Made by a program: the position numbers and the translations under genes
Part shown: positions 10,641 to 22,900 of the stretch, one piece after another
Layout of the letters: each line of letters starts with the position of its first letter
Numbering within the stretch: position 1 is the first letter of the stretch
NCBI GenBank assembly: GCA_035079385.1
Contig: JAVHKY010000029.1
Coordinates: forward strand, 11,656,001 to 11,720,000
Reading direction: 5' to 3'
Source of the DNA: Aspidiotus rigidus
Taxonomy: Eukaryota > Arthropoda > Insecta > Hemiptera > Diaspididae
Length of the DNA: 64,000 bases
Notes under the pieces: generated by a model
Database searches by the model: none
The model's input: only the letters and a program-made list of their open reading frames with translations
Told to the model about the DNA's origin: nothing

Positions 10641-13600
10641 AAAAAGATTAAGCAGAAAAACACCAATCAGGGGAAGAAGCAGTAGATTCTAGGAGAGGGC
10701 TTCCTAAATAAAAGGCATCTGAAATTTCTTCCAATCCTTCACACGTTTCCTGAAGTGGGGACACTGATTACGACTAAGTACTCCTTGGATTTGACGAAGT
10801 ACTGGCGGTATGAATCCGTGTGACCAGTGAGACCCTCATGGATTTCCCCTTTCAAACATTTGTATATTTGTGAGTATAACGCTTTAATCACGAGTAATAA
10901 TCGAGTGAAAATATTATATTATGTGGGTTACAGTTTTGTTAACTACTTTTCTCCCTTGGGGTCCATAAAGGTACGACACAGTGTTCCAAAAATGTCAGTT
11001 TTAGCATTCAAGAGCAATTTGTAGGATACCGAGAGGAGACAGCGAAAAATGAGAAGTGGCGTCGTGTTCAGTGTGCAAAATACTTGTAGAGACACCTCCG
11101 CTATAAGTCACGTTCATTTCAAAAATGTGAAGGTTCATAATGTGACATCTAGTAGAGGGATGCAGCTGCGTGTTTTTGCAGGAGAACCATCATCATGATG
11201 TTCCTGTAGGTACCATATACTTTAAATAGAACGGTACGAATCGAGAGAGTAGCTTGTGAATCTCAAGCAAGTTGTGCACGCGGGGTAAAAAGTTCTCTCG
11301 CCATTTAGGTTTGAATATTTTCAAATTTCTGCAAGGTATTCTACACATCATCTTCGGCTTATTACTTCGTTCGAGATTTATCTATATGTACCAGGAAATT
11401 GTTCCCATCACTTTACTTTAAATTGGTTATGTCTCTCATCGCTTCAATATTCAATGAAAATAATGAATTCGAAATAACGTTTACACGATTATTCATTGAG
11501 CACACTTCAATCGTAAATGTATATACGCGTTCGCGAGCAGAATCTCGTTGCTTTTGATTCGGCGAAAAAGAAATAAATAACGCAACCGAAGCTGAAGGTA
11601 AGAGATATAAACAAGAGAAAAAAAAAAGGAGGAACATCGTAAAATCGATTTTTACGATCTTATTAAATGATGAATCTCTAATTCGCAGGACGGACAGGAG
11701 GGGTGCAAAAAAATATACCGATGCGTTCGTGTCCATTAAAAATTCGAAAGCTATATACGACGGATTTTTATTGAAAAAGGCATAAATTATTGCGAGCGGA
11801 TATTTAAACAATACCGCAGAAAAACGTTATTCGCACGAATATTCGATACTCGTATAACTCGTATAATTCGATCATTCCGTATCATTAAATTAATATAAAA
11901 AATGATAAGGATGAATCATTTCGCGATCGTTGGACATTTATCGAGGACTCGACCGGCCGTCCCGTACTTCGACGTATATAAATAAAAACAAACGCTCAAC
12001 CGCCAGCAGTCAAATAAGGCAGCAAATCGGAAGAGAGAGGGGAAGATAGAGAAGAAGAGATTCATGGACCACCACCTGGGCCGCGTTATATTACGTATAG
12101 GGTGTCTGCAATGCTCTCGTCATCGTCTACCAAGTTTACTTATAGGTGCATCGCGGTAGCGAGGAAAGGTGATAATTGGGATTTTGAAATATACAGGGGG
12201 CGGTATATGGCCTTTCAAATTATAAGGTAAACGCTAATTAGGCCACACCGAATCGTCCGTAGCACGCGAACAGGGGTTACTAAAGTGTCGAAAGAATATT
12301 GTTACGTTTGCCTTTTCGAAGTTTCGATTCGGAGAATTATAAGAAGCGCTCAATTCACAGATATTAGCGCGTATAGCCGCGATGTTGTTTAAATAGTTTT
12401 TATGACGATGCGAAGAAACGAAGCAAACCGCGTGGCAAGGCGCGGTTGACGGGGTAACCAATGTACACCGGAAAGGATGGTTGGTGGTTGCGATCTGTAT
12501 TATCCAGTTGGAAATTAGATGCTGTAAAAGAGGATGAACAATACGGTGGCAGTCGTAGTCGAGTTTATGCGGCGGTGTTTACTTTGTGAGCGAGCGAAAC
12601 CTTCTCGCTCTAACTCGCGGTCAGCGTGAATTCAAAGAAGCTGTTGGTCCAGCGTTGGCGGGGAGTTCTAAAGAGAAAAGTACAATGTACACAATGTGTA
12701 CCTGGGATATTTTTCTACTATATAGCCTTCTAAGATGTGGAACAATGTTCGTATATAGAAAGAGGTAATTAGTGTAATGCTATTTTAGAAAGCAAGTCGC
12801 GCTGGACCGTATTGTATCGTACATAATTAAAGTACATTATGAATCTATATAGATATGAAAGTGTGGTTTTAATTGAAGGCCCTGAACTTAGGTCCTTGAG
12901 AGGCGTCGTGTCCGGAAACTTTCACGTTCGCAGGAAAGCGAAGGAAATTCTTTCTACAAATCTATAAAACGAGAATGTGACAATTTTCCAAAGTCACCGC
13001 GGATTGATTTTACATTATTTTTGCATTAGCGCTTGTTATTCGTTGCTAAAAATTCGGGGCCCGCAAATCGGAATTTCTTGACTTATGTTAAGCGAGGAAT
13101 GTATAAGGAACCAGTTTTGTGGCTCGTGTAATAATATTGTATAGAAAGAAAAGGAAGAAAATCGCATGATTTCCATAAATTGACCTATTCTTTGGTTTTT
13201 TTCCCCATCTCGTAGACCGAAAATTTCCTACATCCATTAAACTGCATTGTAACATTGTACATCGATTTTTTAATAGCACGAGCATTAAAAGTTTTCATCT
13301 AATTTTGTGACCTTCGGAGTATTACCGCAAACAATTTCTTGGAATCCTCTTTTTAAGTTCCGTTTCCGAGGCTCCCTCCGTATTTGCTTCGAAACATCCA
13401 TTTAAAATCTTCTTATCGTACCCTCTTCGAAAATCACAAGAGAAAATTTTCGACATCTGTTGTAAAAGCGAATGCGGTTTTGTGCGATGTCGTCTGTACC
13501 TAAGAGTCAGTCACTAATTTATGAAGGAATGTAGAATTTTTTCCCCTGAATTTTTGAAGTGACCCGGCGAAATCAAGACTTTTCAAGGACGAAAAACGAA

Positions 13601-13930
13601 CCTGGTCTTGATGTCCACATGAAATTTAATACTTGGCAGCCTGACTCATTATGAAAGAAAACAGAATTATAATGATTACATTCTCTTGTTTTGACAAGTT
13701 TCAAAATTTGAATTTTTTCTGTTTTTCATTGATTAGACGCTGTGACAGCCCTAATATTGTAACTTATGTCTCAAAATCTCGTCCTTAAAATTGTCCAAGA
13801 GTTTACTCACATAGGTAGAGGTTGGAGAAAGTCAGTTCGAAACTATGAGACTAGATTCTATAAGCGCCCCAGAGAGAAAGAGGGAGGTGACGACGAATGG
13901 AAGTCATTGAATCAATGCATTTGAGGACGT
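10640..13930. other. No recognisable gene
   Basis: I find no conserved protein segment and no transposon. The part from about 11,280 to 12,850 is CpG-containing and looks single-copy, with TAATTA and ATTTA-type words and short open frames of unknown nature. It may be non-coding regulatory DNA. Confidence 0.35.
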
Positions 13931-13931
13931 A

Positions 13932-13990
13932 TCTGGCAAAAGGGCGTCCGCACAATGTATTTCTTATGGGACGGACGCCCTTCTGCCAGA
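13932..13990 (-). repeat. Short hairpin element, copy 1
   Basis: A 19-bp arm, tctggcaaaagggcgtccg, is reverse-complemented with one mismatch at 13972-13990, leaving a 21-base loop. Arm (ggcaaaagggcg) and loop (atgtatttcttatgg) both match the second copy at 27812-27874 in the opposite orientation. The two are therefore members of one family and not a chance palindrome. Confidence 0.75.
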
Positions 13991-16500
13991 ACCCTCCTTA
14001 TTTATGCAGTCAACGTTGCAACTTTACTGATGGAAGCAAGGTGCTCCACGATGGAAATATGTAGCTATGAAAATTGAGGGTCAGTTTTACCAACGAAGCC
14101 TAAAGTCATGTGACAGGTTAAGCTCCAATTCAGCCGATAAAGCGCCCGAATTTGACGACTTTAACTCAGATTAGCACCAAATCGACGAGTAGCATTTTCA
14201 TAAAACTGGCGAGCATGAGCAATTTGCAAATTTCGGAACGAATGGAGGAATCCAGGTAATGGTAAACCTCTGGAACACAAAACTAATGACACCTATTCTC
14301 AATAAAGATAGAAAAGTCGAGGAGAATGATGTTTTAGGCCCCTACATCCGCATGTAAAAGTTATGATAAGATATTTGTATAAAAACTGTTGATATGAGAA
14401 AGAAAAATATGAAGAATGCGGTCGGAGAAGGTCAGACCACAAGCACGAGAAAATAAGAGAGAGGCAGTCATAAGATGACTATAGTAAGTATTTTTGGTTC
14501 GAGAAAATTTCGTCGCGAAAGTGCAAAACTTTTGTAAGTCCATTGGCGTTGCCGAAAAGATATCTCGAGGAGATCGACTTACTAGTCTTCGTCGTATAGG
14601 TCTCAGTGACGACGTATTTCCACTTCTGAAAGGTTCTTCAGCCCTCTTTACTTCGTTGTAATACAAGTGTCCAGAGCGTTGGTTGTTAATATCCCAATCA
14701 GTAGTGCCTCCCATCTGGCATCATCATTTAATGTCCTACCGTAAACATTTCATCACTGCACTCCGTTGACTGTCCGAAACGTAGGTCGTCTTAATAAAGT
14801 TAGCTTTCACAGAATTCAACTCAGGTCGGAAGTATTCATCGACGTAGCCTTCGAGTTCCTCAAAACCAGAAACAATGTCACGAACTCGCCGAAAAGCCCG
14901 AACACCATTGATTTTCGAGTATGTGCACGAAAAACACTGGCGATCGAGGAATTCTGAAGAGGAGCCAAAGGGGGTACATCGATGTCCTCTCGAAAATAAT
15001 AAAATTACTCTCGAAAGAGACAAATCTTATAAGAATATCAGATAAATGAATTCATTGGTCTCTCCCGGAAAGATGAGGGATTGGACTATAACAGATCTTG
15101 AAAGTAAAATGTGTTGGAGAGTAACAAGTTTGATATTCTAGGAGTGGAAGCGACTACGTTCTTTATGTACTAGAACTGAGATCAGTAGGTCGATAAGATT
15201 GTAAAGAGTCAGAAGTGTGTGATGACCTTTTTCAGATTATGACTTCCTCCCTTTCTGGGATATCTTGACTTAGCGAAGTCGACTCGTCAAGACAAGGATC
15301 ACGCAGTGCCTCGAAGTTCGCATCTCCATCGCCGTGTACACATTTAATAATCGAGAATACACAATTTCGGACACGTAATCTTAATTAGTTTTATTTAGGA
15401 TAATATTTCGCGTTCGCGTGTTATATCATCAAAAAGTGTCGGTAGTTCTTTGTTTTCAAATATTATATGTATTTACATCGGTGCTAGTAACCGTCAAAAT
15501 CTGCGAAAATTTTTGTAATTAGCGTACAAGTGCGGGAATTAATTATCACGCGTCTCGGGAAACTCAGAAAATAAACGTACACGCATACAGCAGTGAAAAA
15601 ATCAACTACTCGACAGTATGATAAATCAGATGTCCGACAGACCGAATTCTGTATCTACAGCAGCGTGTATTAATTATCGCCACCACTGTTATTTTCGACA
15701 GCACCCATCAAGGTTATCGGAAAAGATTTTTCGGATTCGGTTTTCACCATTTTTATGTATACGCGTAAGTCGAGGTCTATAGCATCTAAGTAACTTCATA
15801 ATTTACGAATTTGCGATCATGTAATCATAATACACGAATCGAAAAAGCCAAACCACCAGCAGCACTCTCAGGTAAAAACGACGCATTATAATCTAACTTG
15901 AAAAGACGCGTAGGAGCACAGAGTAGGGGCTCAGGCCAAAAACAAATACATGATGGTGTTTATTTATTTAAATCCAACGTCTTTACTGCGTAAAAAATCA
16001 ATCACGTCAAAAATATCTTGACATTTCAATTTATGATGGTGGTTAAACATATTATAGAATTAGTTTCGTCCAACTAGGATGTAATCCTCGATAGTTAGAA
16101 TGAAGATGAAATACACGAATTTTCAAATGGGATTTTCCTAAAAATCTCTCAATTTTTCATTCTACAGACATTTGAAAAAAAAAAAATATATTATAATATC
16201 ACACTTTTTTTCCACAGAAAAAGTGAATTCATCTAAAATTGAATCATAAGGATTACATAACAATTCTTCTCAGAATCAGTATCAACGTATGAATAGGGAA
16301 GAGTGTTCATTTTTATCGTCGGTGGTGTATCCTGGAGAGGGGTAGGGGAGTCATCATAGAACTGACTTTCTAGAAGCTAATCATATTCTTGCAGATCGTG
16401 AAACAGAAAATTGTATAAGTTTCAGAGGAAGGATGGGAGAATAGTAAAACGACGCCTCTTCTATTTCCTAAGATACTCGAACTTGCTGATCTCCCGCATT
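13991..16500. other. No recognisable gene
   Basis: Minus-strand open frames at 14361-14714 (117 codons) and 14736-15023 (95 codons) lie close together and in the same direction, but I recognise no domain in either. They may be relics of a transposon gene. From 15,350 to 15,850 the sequence is CpG-containing and apparently unique. Confidence 0.3.
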
Positions 16501-16519
16501 TTAGAGAATTGTTTTACTC

Positions 16520-16960
16520 CAATCCCACATTCCGCTGGCAGAGGTTAGTAAATCTACCTACGTATCTCCTCAATATCTGTCGGTCTTTCAACCTGCTCCC
16601 TTTCTCCCGTCGCATTATTTATATGACCTCCTATTCTTGTGGTCTGGCTCTTTCCACATCCTCGAGGTCTTTCTTTCGCATTTTCCTGAAGGGAGTCATT
16701 TTCTCATTCCCTGTCCTAATTATTCTCACTTTTTTCTTTTTTCTCCCTCTTTTCCTTCCCCTTCTTTTCTCCTTCTCCAAGTCCTCGAACACCAGTGGTC
16801 AACCTTCGGAAATATTTCCAGGTCCCTACAGTAGATTGAAGCACTCGCTCCCCTCGAAATTTTTTCAAGTATTCTTCGACTAGCCTAGACCTTCCTCTAT
16901 CTAACTTGGACCTACCTCTCCAAAGCTCAAAAGGTGACCTCGATTTTTTCCAAATCTCAG
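16520..16960 (-). repeat. Dispersed GAAGG-rich repeat, inverted copy
   Basis: The reverse complement contains aatatttccgaaggttgacc, then gaggacttggagaaggag, then a long run of GAGAAGAA-type words. This is the same order as at 18280-18350 and 38340-38430 on the + strand. The + strand is therefore strongly pyrimidine-rich, and the open frames across it are low-complexity artefacts. Confidence 0.65.
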
Positions 16961-17046
16961 TCTTCTTCGTAGCACTATAAGTTTGTTTCTAAACAGTAAG
17001 TTCTAAATAACGCACCTCTGAATTCGAAAAGTCCCGACTTGACCGC

Positions 17047-17115
17047 TCGGCCATTGTCGTTGAGTCGTGGACTTCTGATTCGAAGGTGTGTGGTTTAAAT
17101 CACGCGTTGCTGGCG
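17047..17115 (+). repeat. tRNA-like fragment, probably a SINE head
   Basis: The segment gtcgtggacttctgattcg followed by aaggtgtgtggtttaaatca resembles the anticodon arm to T-arm of tRNA-Arg(UCU) (ggacttct.at.c.aagg...ggttcgaatc). The B box is degraded (ggtttaaatca for GGTTCGAATCC), and the A box and acceptor stem are poor. It is therefore not a functional tRNA gene. It is better read as a relic of a tRNA-derived SINE or a tRNA pseudogene. Confidence 0.4.
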
Positions 17116-17829
17116 GGGTAGAAAGTATTCGTATTTTCAACTTTCCTATTCCTAATAATGCGTCGTGATCATGTCTACTCCCAAATATCCAGAAAAACAA
17201 TGACCCAGCTGGCAGACCAACAAAATTTCAATGATTGGTTTGGCTCAAAACTATAGAATCTCGAAAGAACAGTTTGTCATCCTAGTGTAGGAACAGGAAT
17301 ACTCCTCAATCTGCGCTCATGGATTTTGTACAAGGAGGCGTCCAAAAATTACGCGAGTAAATTTTTCGGTCACCCTCTCCCCTCCCCTGGTAAGATTTTA
17401 TGTGATTTTACGTTAATTTTGTTTCCGTCTGATGATGAGACTCGACTGCATTTCCAATTGCAAAACCGTATTCACAATAGATTAATACTCTTTGAATTTA
17501 TCTTGTATCGATCCCCCTCTCCTTCCCCGACCAAAAAAATACGTATTTTTTATTTCATCAAATTCATAAAGAATCGAGAAAAAAAATTACTTAGGCAATC
17601 TTTTTCACTAGAGCATAATATAGAAATAAATTTCATTTAACTTGACCCACTTTTTCTCGCGATATTTCAAGATACCGACATCGGCTCTCCCCCTTCCACA
17701 AGGAAGATTGTGATGAGACTAGGATGGATCCTGTCCCCTCCATAAAACCTCACGTGATTGAAAGACGCCTTCCAAAACTTTTTATCAAAAAGATAGGGGC
17801 GAGTGGCGAAACGTAGACTGTCCGTCATC

Positions 17830-18640
17830 CTTCAGAAAAATTTGTGATTACCGAGGGAGCAGCGAAGGCTGTTTTCTTGCTTCGAGGATTTGAGAAATTT
17901 TTGAAGTTCGATCATAGGTCTCCCAGGATTTCGACACAGAAGAAGACGGAAGCCCAATAGAATATGAGGGAGGGCGGACTTGGAGAAAAACGGGCACGAC
18001 TTTCGAGCTATGGAGGAGGATGTTTAGGTCAGACGAAAGTCTAGGCTAGATCCCATTTTGGGGACCTCAAAGTATTTTTGAAGATCGACCATAGGTTTAC
18101 TTGACGACTCAAAGAAGAAGCGAAGGAAATAATATGAAAATATTAGAAACTTGTAAAAAATTGGGTTCAACTATCGAGCTATGTCTAGGTTAGATGAAGG
18201 AAGGTGGAGGTCAGGGCAAGGCGAAGAATACTTGAAAAATTTTGAGAGGAGCTTTGGCTGTGACCTTCTACAGAAACCGCAAGAAATATTTCCGAAGGTT
18301 GACCATACGAGAAGAGAAGAGAAGAAAATAAGGAGGGATTGGGAAAAAAAAACTTATTCTAAATTTCTTTCTTCGGGAAAGATATCAAATTGTGGATATA
18401 TCTTGTTTTCATTCTGATTCGCTTGTTCTTTACTATCATTCATTACGCAGTATTTCGAATGTTGATATTATCAAGCATCTTTCAATTTCTATTACCATAA
18501 TAATATGTCAAGTTAATTACGTGTAATATTCCTTACTAGAATTTTACTCATTTGAGAAATATACACTTTTATGACGTCATCAACCCAGGACATCCTCAAC
18601 CCCAATCTAGTGAAGTCAATACTTTTAATGTTGACAGCTT
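17830..18640 (+). repeat. Dispersed GAAGG-rich repeat, copy with a TGACGTCA tail
   Basis: It shares with 37950-38640 an ordered series of phrases: ggatttcgacacagaagaag, tatggaggaggatgtt, caggtcaga or aggtcagac, gaagtatttttgaagatcg, tcaactatcgagct and ctaggttagatgaaggaagg. Within each copy the phrases recur two or three times, so the element is internally tandem with units near 200-230 bp. Both copies end in atacactttt followed by the octamer TGACGTCA or a variant and 'tcaac' words. Confidence 0.75.
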
Positions 18641-18959
18641 CGTCCGACGTGTCTCATTCTTCCACTACGATCGTTCTCCTCGTCACACCACTAGATTTAG
18701 TTGGAATAGATTGCCGTTCTTGAGCTTCCTTCTCAAAGTCGTACTTTTTGATAAGCAAACTCTTGTTCAACCCTGGGGACAAGACCTCAGATACGAAAAA
18801 AGTGGTGTTAGTAGATCACAATGCCATAAATTACCGGAATCAGCAACCGTGAGGACTGCGGGAGCACATCGACGCTTGGGTCTCCAATCCTTCCGGTCCT
18901 TCAGTGTATGCGGATCGCCGCAAGAGAGGTTCCGAAAATTTGCTTCATGATGAAGCCCA

Positions 18960-20760
18960 CGTGAATGGTAGGGGTTTTAATTGGTCTAATTTGTTTGATG
19001 AGATATGATTTTACCGGAATGTGATCCATTTGTCCATAATTTTCAGATACATGATGTGGGTGAGATCGTTTTTAGTGGGAAGAAGACGAGTATTGATGCG
19101 TGGAAGTTTTGGTGGCTAAATCAACTTTTTCACTACCCCGAATTCCCGTGTGGCTGGATATTTACATGAAAGTTATGTCGTTATGAATGGATGATAGGCT
19201 TCTGAGGAGAAACTGGATGTGTGAGACAAGTGGGTGTATGCAGTTAAGGTAGATAATGAGTCAGTGGCGATCAGAAAAGTGCAGTTTGATGAAAAAGGGA
19301 GGCTTAGTATTCTTTTTAAGCATTGAAAGATGGCTTAGATTTTGGCCGTTAAAATTGACACGAAGTTGCGATGTTTTGTTGCCAGTTGAAAACGCGAAAC
19401 CGACTTGGTTTTCGATTTTTGATTTATCTGTGAGACGAACTGTAGGGTTGGGAAAAGAATCGGGTATTTCTAGAGAGAGAGAGAGCGGTAAATTGCGGGG
19501 GTGGTAGATTTTTTGGGTGGTTAATAAGGGCCAAGAGCGTAAGGTGAGACATACGAGGACTAGGCAATGGAAATGGATTCTTTTGTGAAGGAGAAAATGG
19601 AGCATATTCTTGAAAGTATTGCGATAATTGGGACGATTTGGGGTGGAATTGTAGAGAAAGTTGTAAACTGAGGTTTGAGGAAGTTGTGAGATAGGGACGA
19701 GGAGACTAGCAGTTAGGTATAGTCAACGAAAATGTAGAGACGCGGATAATCTGATTCGGCGGCTATAGACTTGAAGCAAGGCTAGTGCGGAAATCGGAAT
19801 TTTGAACTCTAGCTGTATAGAAGTGAGAGATGTGATGAGGGTACGAGTCCAGGTTTGGGTGATCCATAATGTAGGATAGACCGGACTTGGGTATGGTAGA
19901 AGGGAAGTGGAATTTCATGGTTGCAACCGGTGGGAGGACGGGGTATTTATTCTAAGACGTTTAGAGCTCTGAGGCCTAATTTGGCTTTAATTTCTTGAAT
20001 ATGCGGTAGCCATGTAAAGCGGAGGACGGCGAGGACTCTCATCATATTACGATAGGGATGAATTGAAGAGGAAGGGAGGAAATGGGTTTTTAGCTAGCTT
20101 ATCGTCGAAAATCACGATAACTTGGAGAGGGATATTTGGAATTCGAGATATGATCGCCTGAACAAGATGGAATTTTATAGGATTCTGTGTATGCGCGAAG
20201 TTGATTATTTGATGGGCGTATGAATACTCAGGTTAGTTTAACGAGGAAAGCGATGTTCTTCAAGATGTCATTTATTGTGATCATGAAAAATATTCCACTG
20301 ACGGGTGACCCTTGTGAAACTCCAACGATACGATAAGAACACAAGTTTTTGCAACTACACTTAGGGTTATGGACTCGGATTGGATAGATGGGGGCAATAT
20401 AGATGAATTAGTTGGGTTTGTAGAAATTGGTGGAGCGAATGTAGACTCATCGTGCAGAATAATGATTTTCTCATGGACAATTTGCGAGGGAGTTCGTGAT
20501 GCAGAGAGATATTGAATGGTGAAGTTGGATGTTTTCTAGAGCTGAGTAAGGCAAGAAGGAATGTTCTGACTAGGGTTGGCAGAAGAAGAAGAGGAATTAA
20601 AGTACCTAATACTCTCTAGGTGGTGTGGAAGAAAGTTCAAGTTCCTGCTCGTTCCAAAAATTGACCCCTCGAGCGGCAGGAGAACTTTTCTTTCATAATC
20701 CAAAATTCTGCTGCGTGATAAGGTCTTCCCTCGGGAGGGATTCTTCAATTTCAAGTAGTC
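18960..20760 (-). pseudogene. Decayed LINE with reverse transcriptase and RNase H (I-group-like)
   Basis: On the minus strand the translation shows, in order, three blocks. GVSQGSPVSGIFFMITINDI (about 20330-20270) is the reverse-transcriptase block that normally reads GVPQGS with a following ND. TWLPHIQEIKAKLGLRALNVL, quoted only in part as HIQEIKAKLGLRAL, lies at about 20000 and is the thumb/C-terminal block of this LINE group. TDKSKIENQVGFAF (about 19450) is the start of RNase H, where TDGSK is usual. SHTGIRGSEKVDLA at about 19130 is the end of RNase H. Many stops and frameshifts separate the blocks, and no FADD block or endonuclease is readable. RNase H after the reverse transcriptase suggests the I/R1/LOA groups rather than RTE. 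Confidence 0.7.
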
Positions 20761-22900
20761 ATGTAAGTTGATACACTCAATTCCAACGGTGAATCGTCTA
20801 ACCCACGTTTAGCTCATTCGAATTTTCGTTCCCTTCTTTAGATAGATCTATGACGACAATACTGTTGGGAGGAATTTTCTTTGCCGTCTTTAATTCTGTT
20901 CTACAGCCGACCGCGTACATTACGTAAGTTGAAACCGTGTAAATTCGTCTCCAATGTTCATAACTTTTTGCTTTTCGATAATTTATGATCGGTTTTAAAA
21001 ACGTCAGACGTTAAATTCGTGGACATTGTTGCTAAATTGGACTATATATACGCGAAGGAAAAGAGACCGCGTTCAAACATGCCAATAAAACTCGTCGGTT
21101 AGACAAATAGATCCACTCGAATACACATCATTAAAGAATTACAACACAAGATTGTTAATGAGAATATAGGAGTCTGCGAAGATGCCTATTTAATATATTC
21201 CATCAATTATCATAATTTCGCAGGATCTATTGACTATACGTACGATTGTCTCTCGAATATTGCGTACTAATAAATTTGAATAAATTATTTATAGGTCATA
21301 TAAAATACAATATTATATACGCCTAAGCGTGTAGAAGGAAGTTTTTGAGGCCTATATCATTCGGTGATTTTTCGTTTGGGTATTTCTTCTCTTCAACTGG
21401 TTGCGATCTCTTATACACGCGTCCCCGACATGATAAGTACTACTTTTTTGAGGTAAGACCTGTATTTTTGAATTCTACAGACGAGAGTGTGTACGCGCGG
21501 TAATACCAATGTTCGAAAAACTGGTTCGGGGTAGCTGACGTCGCGCGAGTTACACTTGAGCGCGTTTCTGTGTAAAATGTCCTCGTGACTTGTACGGCGA
21601 ATTACAGAAATCTGCCAACGACGATGGACATAGAGGACAGACTCTGCAAAAGGAATCAGCACCTCGATCCGGTGACAAATCTCATTCCCGTATACCTAGA
21701 GATTATACCGTCGTTGTCTAATTCTTGTAAAGGTTTGTTCGCAGCATCCCCGTCAATACCTTTATCATCTCGACGAGATTGAAGCTATCGCGTTCGACAA
21801 GCGAGAACGACGAGCAGGTTAATTTCGGTCGTGTCTCGTGTTTTACATATCCCCTTTAAATGTCGAAAACTTCCAAGTTTTAATATTAACGAATTTAAGA
21901 AGATTAAAACTAAGTCAGGCGCCGGATTAGGTGAAGCGAATGATCGAGAAGAGGAAAAGAACGGAACCGGTTTCTTTTCCTTCGCGTCGAGTTCGAGAGT
22001 GAATTTTTCTAAGACCGATTTACGCAGTCGCTTTTCTACGAATATAATACCGTATAGGTGCGATGCATAAATTGAAGATATATTACGGTAATATGGAAAA
22101 AGAATATAAGCATCAAAGTATAACTCGGATGTACTTACGCGACTCCGAATTCTTAAAAATCATATTTTCTTACACTTATACGTTCGAGAAAAAAAAAAGA
22201 GCCTATATTGTAATATAATTGCGTGTAGTTGGACAGGAATGTGTGATTAACACTTCGCAAATGAACGACGACTCATCCGAGTTAGAGAGGAAAAGAGAGA
22301 GAGAGACAGAAAGAAAGAGCGAGAATTCCGAAAAAATGTAGGAAGCTCATCCGCGTGCGCGATAATAAGAAGCGTTTAAAAAACGTTCAATAAATTATAT
22401 CGTAGTTGGTAGCCGTTGGAAATGTCGGTAGTATTTCAGGATTTCACAGGTAGTCTCGGAGAGGTAATTCCACGCGGACCAGACATATACCTGTAGATAT
22501 ACGATACAGCCTGTGTATATCAGCGAAAAAGAAGAAGAAGAAAAAAACTATTCTAACAGATGAGGTGTTTTTTTTTTTGCTCAGACAATTTGACATAAAG
22601 ATACAAAATTATATGAAAAAATTTCTCGTCAACGCTGTCACCTTATATTCGATTTAAAACTTAATTTTCATTCTATCGTGTTCGAAAATTACATATTGAA
22701 ATTTCGTCCATCGTCAATTCCTTTATCGTGTACTACACACAAGACTAAACATTCGAACTGAAGAAATACTGTTATTTAACAGTACAAGAATTTCGAGTGT
22801 TGATCCACTCAAGATCGCAGTTTCTCAAAGCACGGATTTGGAGACGTATACTTTTCTGGGGGAAGAATACTCCGAACGTTTTCAGTTCGAGGAGCAGGGA
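20760..22900. other. No recognisable gene; unique-looking CpG-containing DNA
   Basis: Open frames at 21585-21782 and 21831-22070 (+) and 21411-21662 (-) are short and match nothing I know. The sequence from about 20,900 to 22,750 lacks the repeat words found on either side. The right edge abuts the 3' end of the RTE-like LINE. Confidence 0.35.

Noticed and set aside
16509..16883. 124-codon hydrophobic frame suggesting a membrane protein
   Set aside because: It is the pyrimidine-rich reverse strand of the dispersed GAAGG-rich repeat; the hydrophobicity comes from TTC/CTT/TCC-rich low complexity.
18552..18950. 132-codon plus-strand open frame
   Set aside because: It begins in the TGACGTCA tail of a dispersed repeat and ends in another short repeat shared with 56190-56300. 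No domain and no splice context.
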